This document shows positions 44,803-54,576 of a stretch of 64,000 nt of DNA, piece after piece. Position numbers and translations under genes: made by a program. The notes below the pieces were generated by a model. The model had not been told where the DNA came from. It was given only the letters and a program-made list of their open reading frames with translations, and did no database searches. The DNA is from Gliomastix tumulicola (lineage: Eukaryota; Ascomycota; Sordariomycetes; Hypocreales; Bionectriaceae), in contig BCHX01000001.1 in assembly GCA_001599755.1 (NCBI GenBank), forward strand, positions 1,798,001 to 1,862,000, read 5' to 3'. Every line of letters begins with the position of its first letter. The first letter of the stretch is position 1.

Positions 44803-47526
44803 ATGGCAACGCCCTCTTTGGCCCTCTCCGATCTGAAACGACAACTCCGAGACCTACGAGGTGTCGTTGATGATATCAAGCTTGAATTGTTCCCGAAAGG
44901 CTTCTCGTCGGCGAGTCGTCACACTCGCTCTGCACGGAAGGCACCAAGATCACGAGCCCAGGTCCTGTTTGAGCAGTTTGAGCAGAGGTACTCCGATCTC
45001 CAAGATAAGATAGAGAACTTCAAAGTGCATCAAGCCACCCTCCCTGAACCCGAGCCGGATGGGGGAATTCGACAAACCGCTGCTTCCGAACAAATTCATA
45101 TGCCATCGGCGGTCCCTCAGCATGACACACTGTCCGCTGAAACGGCGCAGGACCCTTCGCCTGGGACCGACGGGCCTTCAGAGCAAGCACAGGAACCACT
45201 CACACCCTGCTCAACGCGCCCTGAAAGTCGGACCGAGGCTCCCACCAATGTCGCCCCTTTCAACTCGGCTGACGGACCATACCCTTCGCTAGACCATACC
45301 AACGACTATACTCGATCTTCCGACGCTCCACCACCACCTCAGCGTTCGTATAGCCCAGAGCGTATAAACGATGTACCATCAGACCACACACCTGAGCCGG
45401 AGGTCCCCTTAGACCCAACACATGACCCCGATGCCCCTTTCGATATGACGCATGAACTGGACGCCTACTATGACCCAAGAAGCGGACCCGACACATCCCC
45501 CGACCCCGAAATTGATAATCTACCTGGCACAAACGATAGTGGCGCTGGTTCCCAGACAGGCGAAGTGTCCGTGGCCTCACCCGCTGGTGCTTGTCCTGGC
45601 CAGGCCGCAGCAGAATTATCGACGCCGTCAGAGCATTCGGGTACACAATCATCGCCTAGTATGGAGCGCTGGGCCACTCCTGCTTCGTCAGTGCAGACTC
45701 AGCCGACTTCGATCTTCACGCAAGGGTCACCAGACATAGGAGAAGCGTGTCCGAGCGGATCGCCGGACGGACAGGCAACGGTCAGCATCAATAGAGATGA
45801 CATGGGGGAATCTCTTGTCTCCAACTTGACCAGTCTCGTCTGTCGACGCGATTGTGCCCAACTGATCAAAGTGACCGGACCACCTATCGACTTGGTCAAC
45901 CTCGACCGCGAGGCAGTCTTGTTCACCGATCCCGATCTTCACGGCAATACCTACAGAGCTGTCGATGACCAAACTGGGTGTTCTTATCTGGAAACCTCGC
46001 GACGCCGGACTGACTTTCGCTGGCCCGATTTCTCAAGTCTTCCTGACCGTCCGACCGAAGACGAAATTATCGAGTTCATTGAGGCAACCGTCACCCGGCC
46101 GCCTTCAAATTCTATATCCTATTATGGAGGAGGGGCATCAACACCCTTTGATCGTATACTCCATGCTGGGGAGACTCTAGCAGGCTGCAAATATCTTGCG
46201 GTTGCTAATTCTGAATACTATCATATTGGGGAGAAGGGATCTGGTACCTCCTTTCATCGCGAGGATGCAAAGTTCTGGTCTTGCAATCTGACGGAAGCCG
46301 GCTGGAAGATCTTTATCATCATCAAGGACACCGAGAAGTTCGAATCATTCACCAGAGATGCTTGGACGTGCCGCGGGTGCGATCAATTTGTTCGCCATCT
46401 CAATTTGATTATAGCTCCGTCGAGGCTTCAAGCAGAAGGAATCGATTATCAGCTTATCTGCGCTGGACCCGGCGACCTCGTCGTCACTCAACCTGGTATC
46501 TACCACGCTTGCCTCAACTACTCAGCCTGCTTCGCTCGGTCGATAAATTTCCTACTCCCGGATGAGCCTCTTGTGCCGAAGGGGTTACCCGTGTGCGACG
46601 ACTGTGGCCTGAATGGCCTACAGCCCTATTTCGACGTTCGACACATTTCATCTGGTACTACCAAGAAACGGAAAGCCATCGAGGCGTTGAAGTCGAGACC
46701 ATCCAAGGTTAGCCGTTCAGAGTCCAAGGAGGTGAAGCAGGCCATTGCTCTGATCATGCGCGCCGACCCCCTCTGCGTTCTCCCGCAGTTGCACACCGGA
46801 GCCGTCCCAGCCGCGGATGTCCTGAGGCTTGCTGCCTCGGTCCGAAGCCGACAAGCCATCCGCCAGTTTGTCAGTCTTGTTGATGCATCGAGGGCAACAA
46901 GGAGGCAGGCCCTTCCTAATGGCACGGGAGTCGACGAACGATTGAAGTCGAGAATCCTTCAAATCCAGACCCACGACAAAGGGAGGCTCTTCTCTAAATA
47001 CCAGCTACGCTTCCAACGAATTGCCTTATACCGAGATCTCGAGGCCTCAAAGACATCCAATCTGCGGCTTAGTGCTGAGACAGTCGACAGAATCTGCAGA
47101 GAAGTCGGATGGACCCGGGATGACCTTAAGTACAACAGAGCTGAAGGCCTCAAATGGGAAAGGGCATGTGGTCGTTTTGAGGGTATACTGCCGTTTATCC
47201 CCCTTTCAAAGCCAAACTCCTTCGACATCAATACATCCGACTTCACCAAACTAACAGAAACCTCCCGCCACGTCTTTCACGACTTGCTCGACGACAGCCA
47301 TACGCAGAGGCTCTGCACTATTGGTGCGGCTTTCGAGACAAGTTTACGCAATGGGCAGCCTGTTAAGTTTGCCTGGGAAGGCCGCAACGTGGATTGGGAA
47401 GGCGTGGCAAGTGAGGAGCTGTTCAACTTATTGGCTATTCAGCCGGCACGAGATCGACGCGATAGCGGGAGGACGGACTTGTCAAGACAAACCATGGGAG
47501 CGAGTACGTCAACTTCTGCCTGCTAG
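44803..47526 (+). CDS. JmjC-domain protein
   Basis: Putative Fe(II)/2-oxoglutarate-dependent oxygenase of the JmjC type, 907 aa, single exon. The N-terminus (ALSDLKRQLRDLRGVVDDIK) is probably helical; residues about 85-330 are Pro/Asp/Ser-rich and disordered with DPTHDPD-type repeats. The JmjC core includes GSGTSFHREDAKFWSCNL, with H485 and E487 as the HxD/E pair, and GDLVVTQPGIYHACLNYS, with H568 as the third metal ligand. VCDDCGLNG and a basic, helical C-terminal half (TTKKRKAIEALKSRPSK, GWTRDDLKYNRAEGLKWERA) follow. The start is the ATG at 44803; the frame upstream has none. Past the stop another frame continues with EYVNFCLLDLLRG, so the 3' end might be shifted or spliced. It could be a histone demethylase or other hydroxylase; target unknown. 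It sits among relics and repeats. Confidence 0.75.
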   Translation: MATPSLALSDLKRQLRDLRGVVDDIKLELFPKGFSSASRHTRSARKAPRSRAQVLFEQFEQRYSDLQDKIENFKVHQATLPEPEPDGGIRQTAASEQIHMPSAVPQHDTLSAETAQDPSPGTDGPSEQAQEPLTPCSTRPESRTEAPTNVAPFNSADGPYPSLDHTNDYTRSSDAPPPPQRSYSPERINDVPSDHTPEPEVPLDPTHDPDAPFDMTHELDAYYDPRSGPDTSPDPEIDNLPGTNDSGAGSQTGEVSVASPAGACPGQAAAELSTPSEHSGTQSSPSMERWATPASSVQTQPTSIFTQGSPDIGEACPSGSPDGQATVSINRDDMGESLVSNLTSLVCRRDCAQLIKVTGPPIDLVNLDREAVLFTDPDLHGNTYRAVDDQTGCSYLETSRRRTDFRWPDFSSLPDRPTEDEIIEFIEATVTRPPSNSISYYGGGASTPFDRILHAGETLAGCKYLAVANSEYYHIGEKGSGTSFHREDAKFWSCNLTEAGWKIFIIIKDTEKFESFTRDAWTCRGCDQFVRHLNLIIAPSRLQAEGIDYQLICAGPGDLVVTQPGIYHACLNYSACFARSINFLLPDEPLVPKGLPVCDDCGLNGLQPYFDVRHISSGTTKKRKAIEALKSRPSKVSRSESKEVKQAIALIMRADPLCVLPQLHTGAVPAADVLRLAASVRSRQAIRQFVSLVDASRATRRQALPNGTGVDERLKSRILQIQTHDKGRLFSKYQLRFQRIALYRDLEASKTSNLRLSAETVDRICREVGWTRDDLKYNRAEGLKWERACGRFEGILPFIPLSKPNSFDINTSDFTKLTETSRHVFHDLLDDSHTQRLCTIGAAFETSLRNGQPVKFAWEGRNVDWEGVASEELFNLLAIQPARDRRDSGRTDLSRQTMGASTSTSAC

Positions 47527-49921
47527 ACTTGCTTCGAGGGGTAACACCCTGCCTGGAACTTGGCAACACTGTGATCCCTTCACTATTTCTTCTCTTCACC
47601 TCATTACCTTTCTTCCGATGGCAGTCCTTCCCCGTTGTCCCCCTCGTCGCGAGGGCCGCATAGATATAGCCAGAATGCCACGCGTCATCCAGACCTCTAC
47701 CTAGGACCGAAATTCCGACCTTTCGAGAGTCGGTTGGCTATTGCTCCGTGCCTGAAGGAGGAGGTGCCTGATTTTGCAATGGCACGCCCCTGCTTGGTGC
47801 TGAGATATTGGCTTGCGTCACTTGCCATGTTCGGCGATGGACACAATGGCTTAAAGGACCCCCACTTTCTCACTCGTCTCTGGCCCTAGGATGGAGGAAG
47901 GACCGGCAGCTATTCACGAGTGTCAGCGAGGAACTTTCGGCTGGCCCATGCGATACGGCCATCGAGCGCGCCGCAGCAAGAGCAGGCCGGGAAAAGGGAT
48001 TGCGAAGCGTGTGGTGCCACCGCCTTCCGCATCACAAAGTGTAACGGAAGGGGAACGGGGTGGCCGAGGCGTTCTACTATCAGCAAGCTGGCACCAACCA
48101 CGGCCAGGCCGGACACGGGGGCTACGGCAATACTCTTGAGCTAGCTCGTGAGTTGGTGCCATGCAACGTTGGTCTGGTGAGGAAGCACCGCACTGCATGT
48201 GACGTGTCGACACGAGCAGTCGTATGTGCACATCTCGGAGTGGCTTGTTGCTTGGCCTTAGTGATGGTCAGGTGCATCTAATGCGCTAGCGAGCGTCATG
48301 CAAGCAGGCAACACCGCACCGTCGCATTCTTGTTGCTACCAAGCGGCATAGTGACCCCTTATTCGCCTGGATGGTGGTCAGCTGCATATGTAGCGCCGCT
48401 GAGCGCCGCGGGCATGGCACATTATCGTGCTCCGGTCGCTCCGTGAAGCGGCAGAGCGGCCTGCTATCTGGCCTGGAGGATAGTCAGCTGCGCATATTGC
48501 ATCACTGAGCCCCGTGCAAGGCAGACAACACATCCTCCCGCTCCAGCCGCTCATTTCAGTCGTAGAGGGGCTTATTATCTGGTCTAGATGGTGGTCTGAT
48601 GGGCTACAGAACGGAAGCGATGGCAACCTGAGTTGAGAGTGTGGGGATTATTATCATGCAACAACTGCTTCAAACGGCATGGCTGGTCTATCATGTGGTC
48701 AACTTGATGATCAGGTGCATATATTGCGTCAGCGAGCGTCGCGCCAGGCAGATGACACAACTTCTTCTCCGGCCATTCCTTCAAGCGGCGGAGCGGCCTA
48801 CTGTTTGGCCTCGATGATAGTCAGCTGCACATTTTGCATTAGTGGGCGCGGAATGCGAGGCAGACAATGCGTCGTCGTTATCGGCTGCTCCTAGAAGGGG
48901 TATAGCTGCTGTTGGGGCTAGGATGGTGGTCAGGTGGGCAGGGGAAAGGGGAGTGTGGGTGGTCTGCCGTGTGGTCCAGAGGGATGTCATTCGCGACCAA
49001 CATACCTTCGGTACCGAATTAACCTCACTAGTACGTTGAGACCGATAACCATCTCACGTTCATCCACAAGTCAGTGGGGTGTGTCAATCATGGCCCGTCT
49101 GCCGGCCGTGCCAACCATGACTCTGCGCAAGCCTGGTAGTACTCTGAGATTCTCATGATAGCCAGCCGGTTCGACAACCCCCCTGGCCAAACCCGGACGG
49201 CGGCGTTCGACAGCTAATTTTAGACACTTTGGAGGATGGCAAACCCTCTAAGATACCCGCCCCATGGTGGGCGAGAATGGGAGTCACCCCTTTTTTCGAC
49301 TTTCAGCCAAGTCTTGTGATGGCTGCCTGGTCTTGAGGGCTTCAAGGCACAGATGTTGCAACCTCCACAGCCGACAAGCAATCCTTGGCCTGAATCCAAT
49401 GGATTGTTCTCGACCTCAGCGGCCAGCCAGGCCACAAAGATAATTGCCAAGCACCCTGTCTCTCTTCACTTCTTGTCCGCGCACTTTCGCGACCTTTTTG
49501 TCTCTATCTCAGCCTCCCGCACCCAAGCTGTGTCACCAAACCACAACATGGAATCGCGACACAGATTCTTTCGTCTACCGTTGTCCTGGTTCGACAATCC
49601 AAATCGCAGCATTTGAAGACGTGGTATGTGAACTTAGATGGGAGGTGAGTATCGGCTCCGTGGCGGATCTGGACGAAGCGAGTCAGGCCGATGTGTGAAG
49701 CTGCAGCTAGGTTTTGTAAGTAATCTTTCAGCACCTTCGCTTTTACTAGCGGGGTCACAGCATTGCTTTCTAGCAATTATTTTTGCTAGCCAAATGGCTT
49801 ACCAGCCACTCGTCTTGCTAACAAAGCCACCCCACACCATACCAGCAACATTGTTTTCTGGTCAGATCCTGGTGTTTCTAGCCAGCAACATCGCTTGCCA
49901 GACGCACCGTTTCATCATTTG
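47527..49921. other. Repeat-bearing intergenic region
   Basis: No gene is supported. It contains the 109-bp minisatellite (48263-48935) and near 49545-49625 a short protein-like piece (TTWNRDTDSFVYRCP, STIQIAAFEDV) ending at a GTATGT donor, perhaps an exon relic. At about 49745-49930 a loose repeat of GCTAGCAACAT-like words is visible. Confidence 0.45.
48263..48935. repeat. Degenerate tandem repeat, unit about 109 bp, about 6 copies
   Basis: Units begin with GATGGTCAGGTGCAT-like sequence at 48263, 48370, 48478, 48588, 48705, 48813 and 48922. Conserved internal words are GCATATTGCATCA-like, GAGCG-like, AGGCAGACAACAC, CGGCGGAGCGGCCTA and TGGCCTGGATG. Unit lengths are 107-117 bp. Confidence 0.8.
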
Positions 49922-50509
49922 CTAACAATCTACTAATTGCATTTTTTGGCAAGCAGGAAAGTGTGGTTCTATATTTTTTATGCGATCTAATGAGGTATCT
50001 AGTTTTAATCTAGCTGCACTTCTAATAGCAACATGATTGCCTCCTTCTATGCTGAAGAAATATTTCCCTTGGTTGGTGCGGGGCAGTTTTCGATGGTTGG
50101 TGCGGGTTGAGTTGATGGGCTCCGTGATGGGCTCCGTGATGGACTTGGGGAGCAACCTCCTGACTGGGTAGAGTCCGGTAGCGACGGGCCTGGGGAAAAA
50201 ATAGTCGGATGAGTCCGGCGAGCTGGATGAATTGGGTGACACTAGGCGCCGCGGTTTGGCCTTGTGTTTCTTGATGCCGTCGGCAGGCCCGCGGAGGGAG
50301 CCATGTGGTATGTGAAGGCCGGATAGACTCTTGACCAAGTCCTGTCGGGATTGATAGCCACAGATATGACCATCTTTGCGCTTGATGAGGACGAGGACAT
50401 CTCCACCATAGAACTGGTAGAATTCGTCTGCTTTTTTGCTGATTCCAGATTGGCGGTTCTTCATGCCAACTTTGGGATTTTGATTTTGAGGTGAACGATG
50501 TCTGGCCAT
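49922..50509 (-). CDS. Short MADS-box-like protein
   Basis: A 195-aa protein from the ATG at 50509 (MARHRSPQNQNPKVG). Residues about 14-60 match the MADS (SRF-type) pattern: VGMKNRQSGISKKADEFYQF, then YGGDVLVLIKRKDGHICGYQ. These show the basic R-x-x-x-x-KKA-x-E core, the hydrophobic dimer strand and a terminal YxS-like segment. The N-terminal basic arm is short compared with Mcm1/SRF and no SAM-type extension is visible. The rest is Ser/Pro-rich and contains SITEPITEPIN and a TNHRKLPRTNQ stretch. It is probably a DNA-binding regulator of a lineage-specific fungal group. A decayed or truncated copy is possible, but the frame is intact. Confidence 0.6.
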   Translation of the reverse strand: MARHRSPQNQNPKVGMKNRQSGISKKADEFYQFYGGDVLVLIKRKDGHICGYQSRQDLVKSLSGLHIPHGSLRGPADGIKKHKAKPRRLVSPNSSSSPDSSDYFFPRPVATGLYPVRRLLPKSITEPITEPINSTRTNHRKLPRTNQGKYFFSIEGGNHVAIRSAARLKLDTSLDRIKNIEPHFPACQKMQLVDC

Positions 50510-51299
50510 TTTGTATAAAGGTTTCGTTGGAACAGGAGATGGATGCTGGTGTATGGTGGTGATGAAGCGGGAAGTAGGACATTTTATGGCGGTTGCATTA
50601 GCCGCCAGTACCCACAACTGTCCGTTAAACGCTGCCACACTCTAAGCGCCGAACGAAAATATCCATGTTTCAAAATCGTTAAAATAGACCGTGTTAAAAA
50701 AAAATCAAATGATCCAGGGCTTTTGGTATTATTTTAAAGTGTCCAAGTTGCGTTCTGATAAAATTGCTCTCACGGCGGGAAGAAGTTTATCTACATCTAC
50801 ATGCAAAGCCCCCGACTTCATGCCCGGGCTCCGGTACCCCACTTAGCGTCCGGGCTTCCGTCCTCCGGCCGGCCAGACTCTCACACAGTAGAATCATAAG
50901 AAATGAGCAGCTTAAGGCTTAACACAATATCATCTACCGGCGGTCTGATGGGGGCCACCTTCCTAATAAAAATATTGTTGACTTGAATTCTGCATTGGAG
51001 TGAGCGCTCGTTCTTTGCTGTGTTCGTTTCCTTCTTGCTTCTCCCCCGGAGACTGAGCATCACGAAGCGGACTCCGGAGATTACTACACTCCTTCACCTC
51101 TTGTTTGATTGGAATAATGCTTCTCTGCATTCAGGCAGTTATTGGTAGACATCTCGACATGTTGATGACTAAGAATAGTGCTCTACCTAAGAGCGACAGG
51201 GTGCTTTCGGAATGACACGGCAACGCTGAGAAAAGAGAGAGGAATTCGACGCCGCCTGGAGCAGGCGAGCAAGCCCAGTGCCTGGGCAGGATTTACTGC
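50510..51299. other. Intergenic, no gene seen
   Basis: Upstream region of the MADS-box-like gene; AT-rich in part, only short ORFs. Confidence 0.5.
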
Positions 51300-51712
51300 T
51301 TGTAATTGAGCACAGTGGAGCTTGATAGAAGGAGTAGGACAGAGCAAGCTTCACGTGATTATTGTAGGTGCACTCTCCTGGGGAAGGTATATTGGGAGAC
51401 TCCCCTCCTCCAATCCCTGACTGCATCCTGTCAGGCCGGCTGGCGGTCCTGGAACACGGGAGAATTAGATGGAAGAAGTAGGATGAAGCAGACTTCACGT
51501 GACTATTATCGGTACACTCTCTTGGAGGAGGTATATCAGGAGGCTTCCCCTCCTCTGACTCCTTGCATGCATCCTGTCAGGCTGGCTGGCGGTCCCGGAA
51601 CGCAGAAGAATTAGATGGAAGAAGTAGGACAGAGCAGACTTCACGTGATAATCGCTGGTGCACGCTCGTGGAGGAGGTATATTAGGAGGCGTTCCCCCCT
51701 TCCTCTCGGACT
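51300..51712. repeat. Tandem repeat, unit about 145 bp, each with TCACGTGA
   Basis: Three units carry a TCACGTGA palindrome at 51351, 51495 and 51641. Each is preceded by AGAAGTAGGA-type sequence and followed about 40-50 bases later by GGAGGTATATT-like sequence. Between them CATCCTGTCAGGCTGGCTGG is shared. Spacing is 144 and 146 bp. Confidence 0.85.
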
Positions 51713-52339
51713 GGCTCTCCTTTTTCCTTTCACCACCCCTCAGCTCCCCATCGTCCATCCTCCTCGTTCTGTTCCCAGCCGACGCTTTGCTTCTCGGCAT
51801 ACTTATCTGCCACTGCTCTCGAGACACTTGCATCTCTCAGGAATCCGTCTTCCGGTGCTCTGTCTACGCAAAGCTCTCGTCTGCTGGCGCCTCTTACCTT
51901 CCGCCGTTCCACGTTCCAACACATCTCGCTGGCGACAGTCTGTTTATCTCATCATGCCTGCCCCCGAACAACACTGTGTCTGTCACCTTCAGCGAAGTGA
52001 CTATCACGACAACAGTCAGGCGATCCAAAATCACCATTGACCTGTATGTGCCGATCAGTGCTTGCCTGAGTCTGGCCTTCTGGACCAAGAGCCGACACTT
52101 CACACCTCCTAGTCATTGACCCAAACCTGAAGCAATACACTACCGTCCGCTGGGCAGGCATGACAGTTGAGGTTTGTGGGCCACGGATGGCGAATACTCA
52201 TCTTCCGACGTCCCCGCTGCCGGACTCCAAAATACCCGACGCCGTGTCCGGCTGGATAATTAGGAGTCATTTGGGGGGAAAGAAAAGAAAAAAAACAATA
52301 ATAACGAGATGGCAATCGAAGAAGATATTGAGATGCTGC
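51713..52339. other. Region downstream of the 145-bp repeats
   Basis: Plus-strand ORFs at 51615-52119 overlap in two frames without recognisable domains. CT-rich sequence at 51710-51790 resembles a leader. No gene is called with confidence. Confidence 0.35.
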
Positions 52340-52661
52340 CTAGATAGAGGGGGCAAAATTGCAGCTTCTACGGACTACATGAACACTCCCAATGAGTCCC
52401 GACCTCATCCTAGCGACGTTCCGTCTCGGCCAGCTTGTTCCATCTTGAACAGACAAGTGTTGCCAGTCTCCTAGAAGTCTGCCAACTCCCCTCATATTAA
52501 GGCCATAGGTTCAAAGACATACCTGGAGGCGCCTCCAAGTCCGATCTAACGTCCTGAGAAGTGGTGGTCAAGGCATCCAAATTCTGAGAGTTAGGGCCGA
52601 GGTATGGGACGAAAACAAGGACACACACAACATAGAAACTTGCGATGTAGAGGGAATACAT
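52340..52661 (-). CDS. Small predicted membrane-anchored protein
   Basis: Two exons, 52661-52523 and 52470-52340, with a 52-nt intron (GTATGT..CTAG), give 89 aa; the coding total of 270 nt keeps frame. The N-terminus (MYSLYIASFYVVCVLVFVPY) is a signal anchor or transmembrane helix, followed by LGPNSQNLDALTTTSQDVR and a basic C-terminal part (GTSWPRRNVARMRSGLIG). No family is recognised. An open frame also extends upstream of the ATG. Small size and absent homology make it tentative. Confidence 0.35.
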
Positions 52662-53104
52662 AGTGGAGGAGGAGAGGATGGAATAATGGCCAGAACGTGA
52701 AGGGAGGGGATGAGGAATGGGTAGCTTGGAGGAGCGCCCGAGGACACGGGACCTCGACATCAAGCCACTACAAGCAGGGGCCCGCGAGTTACGCAATGTG
52801 TGATCGGGCAGTCAGGCGCCAAATGAGTCTCCCCCTGGCCCACTGCAAGGGATGTTATAGCTGAACTACGAAGGCAGGGATTCCCAATCACTAACTACAC
52901 CCCCTTCTAAGATATGTCTAATGTGACCTGACGCTACGGCAAAGCTGCAGCACCTTGGTCTGTCTGTCTGTCTGCTTGCTTGCCCCTGCTTCCTCTTACA
53001 ACCTGATCTCGTAATTGATATAAATGGGTATTCCGCTCGAGAACATGCTCTGCGTATCGGCGGCCTCTTTTCCACTTACCAACCCATGGTCTCTTCTGAA
53101 AGCC
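52662..53104. other. Intergenic
   Basis: No gene is supported; a TGTC repeat (TGTCTGTCTGTCTG) is near 52960. Confidence 0.4.
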
Positions 53105-53162
53105 TTCTTGATCACAGATAGCTCCTCCTCCTGTAGGAGCAGAGCAGTCCGTCAAGCCTATA

Positions 53163-54023
53163 ATGGAATTCTTCATGGAGCACGCCTATCTATATCACTA
53201 CCTCAACAGCCTCTCCAGCGGCCCTTTTCCTCCTATAATCGATCGGCACTCCTCCCAAGGACTCTACCGAACTATCCTAACCTACCACGACGAGGGTCAT
53301 GTCAGAACGGCAATCATATGCATCTCTGCGCTTCACTATTCCATGAGTCGGCTCGATCGCTATTCGGCTTTCCACTGGAGAGTAGCCAGTCAATACGCAC
53401 TCGTTTCAGAGCAACTCATCTCCCAATACAAGCTGGGAGAGAAGGGTGGACCTTTGAACGAATCGATGCATGCCTCGCTCATACTATTGTTCGCATACCA
53501 CCTAGGAAAGCCCAGAGTGACTGCCATGGAACCGGGTTCGTCGGCTCTTGGATGCTTCGCCAATGCAATCGAAATTCTCCAAATGAGTAAAGACATTGGG
53601 ATGTCTGACCCCTTCCCTAGTCTAGCCTCTACCGATGATAAGATTGACTGGGATGGGGCACAATCTTCACTTCAGTTGGTATCGAGCGGTGGCGGGGTGA
53701 AGGGGCAGCAGGACCGGGCCTCATCGGAAGCACGCCGGCTTCTCGACATGTGCTTTGAAACCCGTTCTGTCTATCCCGGGCTCGGCCTCTGGTTGGTTTT
53801 TGTGCCAGAGGAATTCATTGAGAGGATCAGAGAGGGCAATTCCGTCGCGCTGTTGATTTTGACTCACTGGCTGGCGTGCTCGCCCGCCCTGGAAGAAGTT
53901 TGGTGGGGGAACGGTTGGCGATGGATGGTATTGGAGCTGACGACTCGGTCGCTGCCGGAGTCACGGATGCATCTGTTGTCCTGGTGCCAGCAGAAGATTT
54001 GTCCCCGAGAGTCTCGGAGCTGA
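53163..54023 (+). CDS. Fungal transcription-factor regulatory domain, no zinc cluster found
   Basis: A 286-aa ORF resembling the C-terminal fungal-specific regulatory domain of Zn2Cys6 regulators: FFMEHAYLYHYLNSLSS, HVRTAIICISALHYS, a long helical middle with MHASLILLFAYHLG, and ILTHWLACSPALEEVWWGNG near the end. No CX2CX6C cluster exists in the 1 kb upstream. The frame stays open 5' of the ATG to an ATCACAG acceptor near 53118 (reading IAPPPVGAEQSVKPIM), so one or more upstream exons are possible. It is therefore either a regulator with an unrecognised first exon, or a truncated copy that lost its DNA-binding part. Name and targets are unknown. Confidence 0.6.
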   Translation: MEFFMEHAYLYHYLNSLSSGPFPPIIDRHSSQGLYRTILTYHDEGHVRTAIICISALHYSMSRLDRYSAFHWRVASQYALVSEQLISQYKLGEKGGPLNESMHASLILLFAYHLGKPRVTAMEPGSSALGCFANAIEILQMSKDIGMSDPFPSLASTDDKIDWDGAQSSLQLVSSGGGVKGQQDRASSEARRLLDMCFETRSVYPGLGLWLVFVPEEFIERIREGNSVALLILTHWLACSPALEEVWWGNGWRWMVLELTTRSLPESRMHLLSWCQQKICPRESRS

Positions 54024-54129
54024 ATCATATTCCGTGTTGCGTTACGATGGAACTTTCATACCAACAATATATCCCAAAGCCTAAGCAAAAACTTCCTTTA
54101 CTTCAAGTATATTATATCATGCCATCGCC

Positions 54130-54576
54130 TTACTCATACACAGTCTCATCTCTCAGCACTGTCCAATCCCTCAGTCTCGGGAGCCTCCGAATAAGCCAAT
54201 GGGAGTCTTTCAGAAGACCCCATTCGCCGTCTGCCTTGAGCTCAATCCCGAGAGGCGGCGATGCCGTTGGTTCCAACACCAACATAGCACGCAACGAGTT
54301 GTATGAGCCTCCCACCTTAAGGACAAGATTGCCGTTCTTTTTAATCTTCGAGATCAAGTGGCATTTGAGGCTGGGGTATAGCTCTAAACTGAGCTTCAGC
54401 CGCTCCGGCCGTGTGTCGGTCGACTTGTTGGTGACTGGCAAAGGGAGTTGGGCTCTGTATAGGTGAGCGGCCGTATGCAGCGACGCTGCTGTCTTGCAAA
54501 GGGCGTGTAAAAGCATGAGAAATTGTATAAACCACATCATTTGGCTAATGCTGAAGGTGCCATATGATCTGAGCAT
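54130..54576 (-). CDS. Hypothetical protein, possibly secreted
   Basis: An uninterrupted frame from the ATG at 54576 (148 aa). MMWFIQFLMLLHALCKTAAS near the N-terminus could be a signal peptide or membrane helix, then KLSLELYPSLKCHLISKIKK and SYNSLRAMLVLEPTASPPLG. The open frame continues upstream without a stop for another 71 codons, so the start is unclear. No family is recognised. The opposite strand is also open over part of it, so this may be a chance ORF. Confidence 0.25.
   Translation of the reverse strand: MLRSYGTFSISQMMWFIQFLMLLHALCKTAASLHTAAHLYRAQLPLPVTNKSTDTRPERLKLSLELYPSLKCHLISKIKKNGNLVLKVGGSYNSLRAMLVLEPTASPPLGIELKADGEWGLLKDSHWLIRRLPRLRDWTVLRDETVYE

Noticed and set aside
48263..48935. 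CRISPR-like array
   Set aside because: Units are about 109 bp, degenerate throughout, without short constant repeats and variable spacers, and the genome is eukaryotic.
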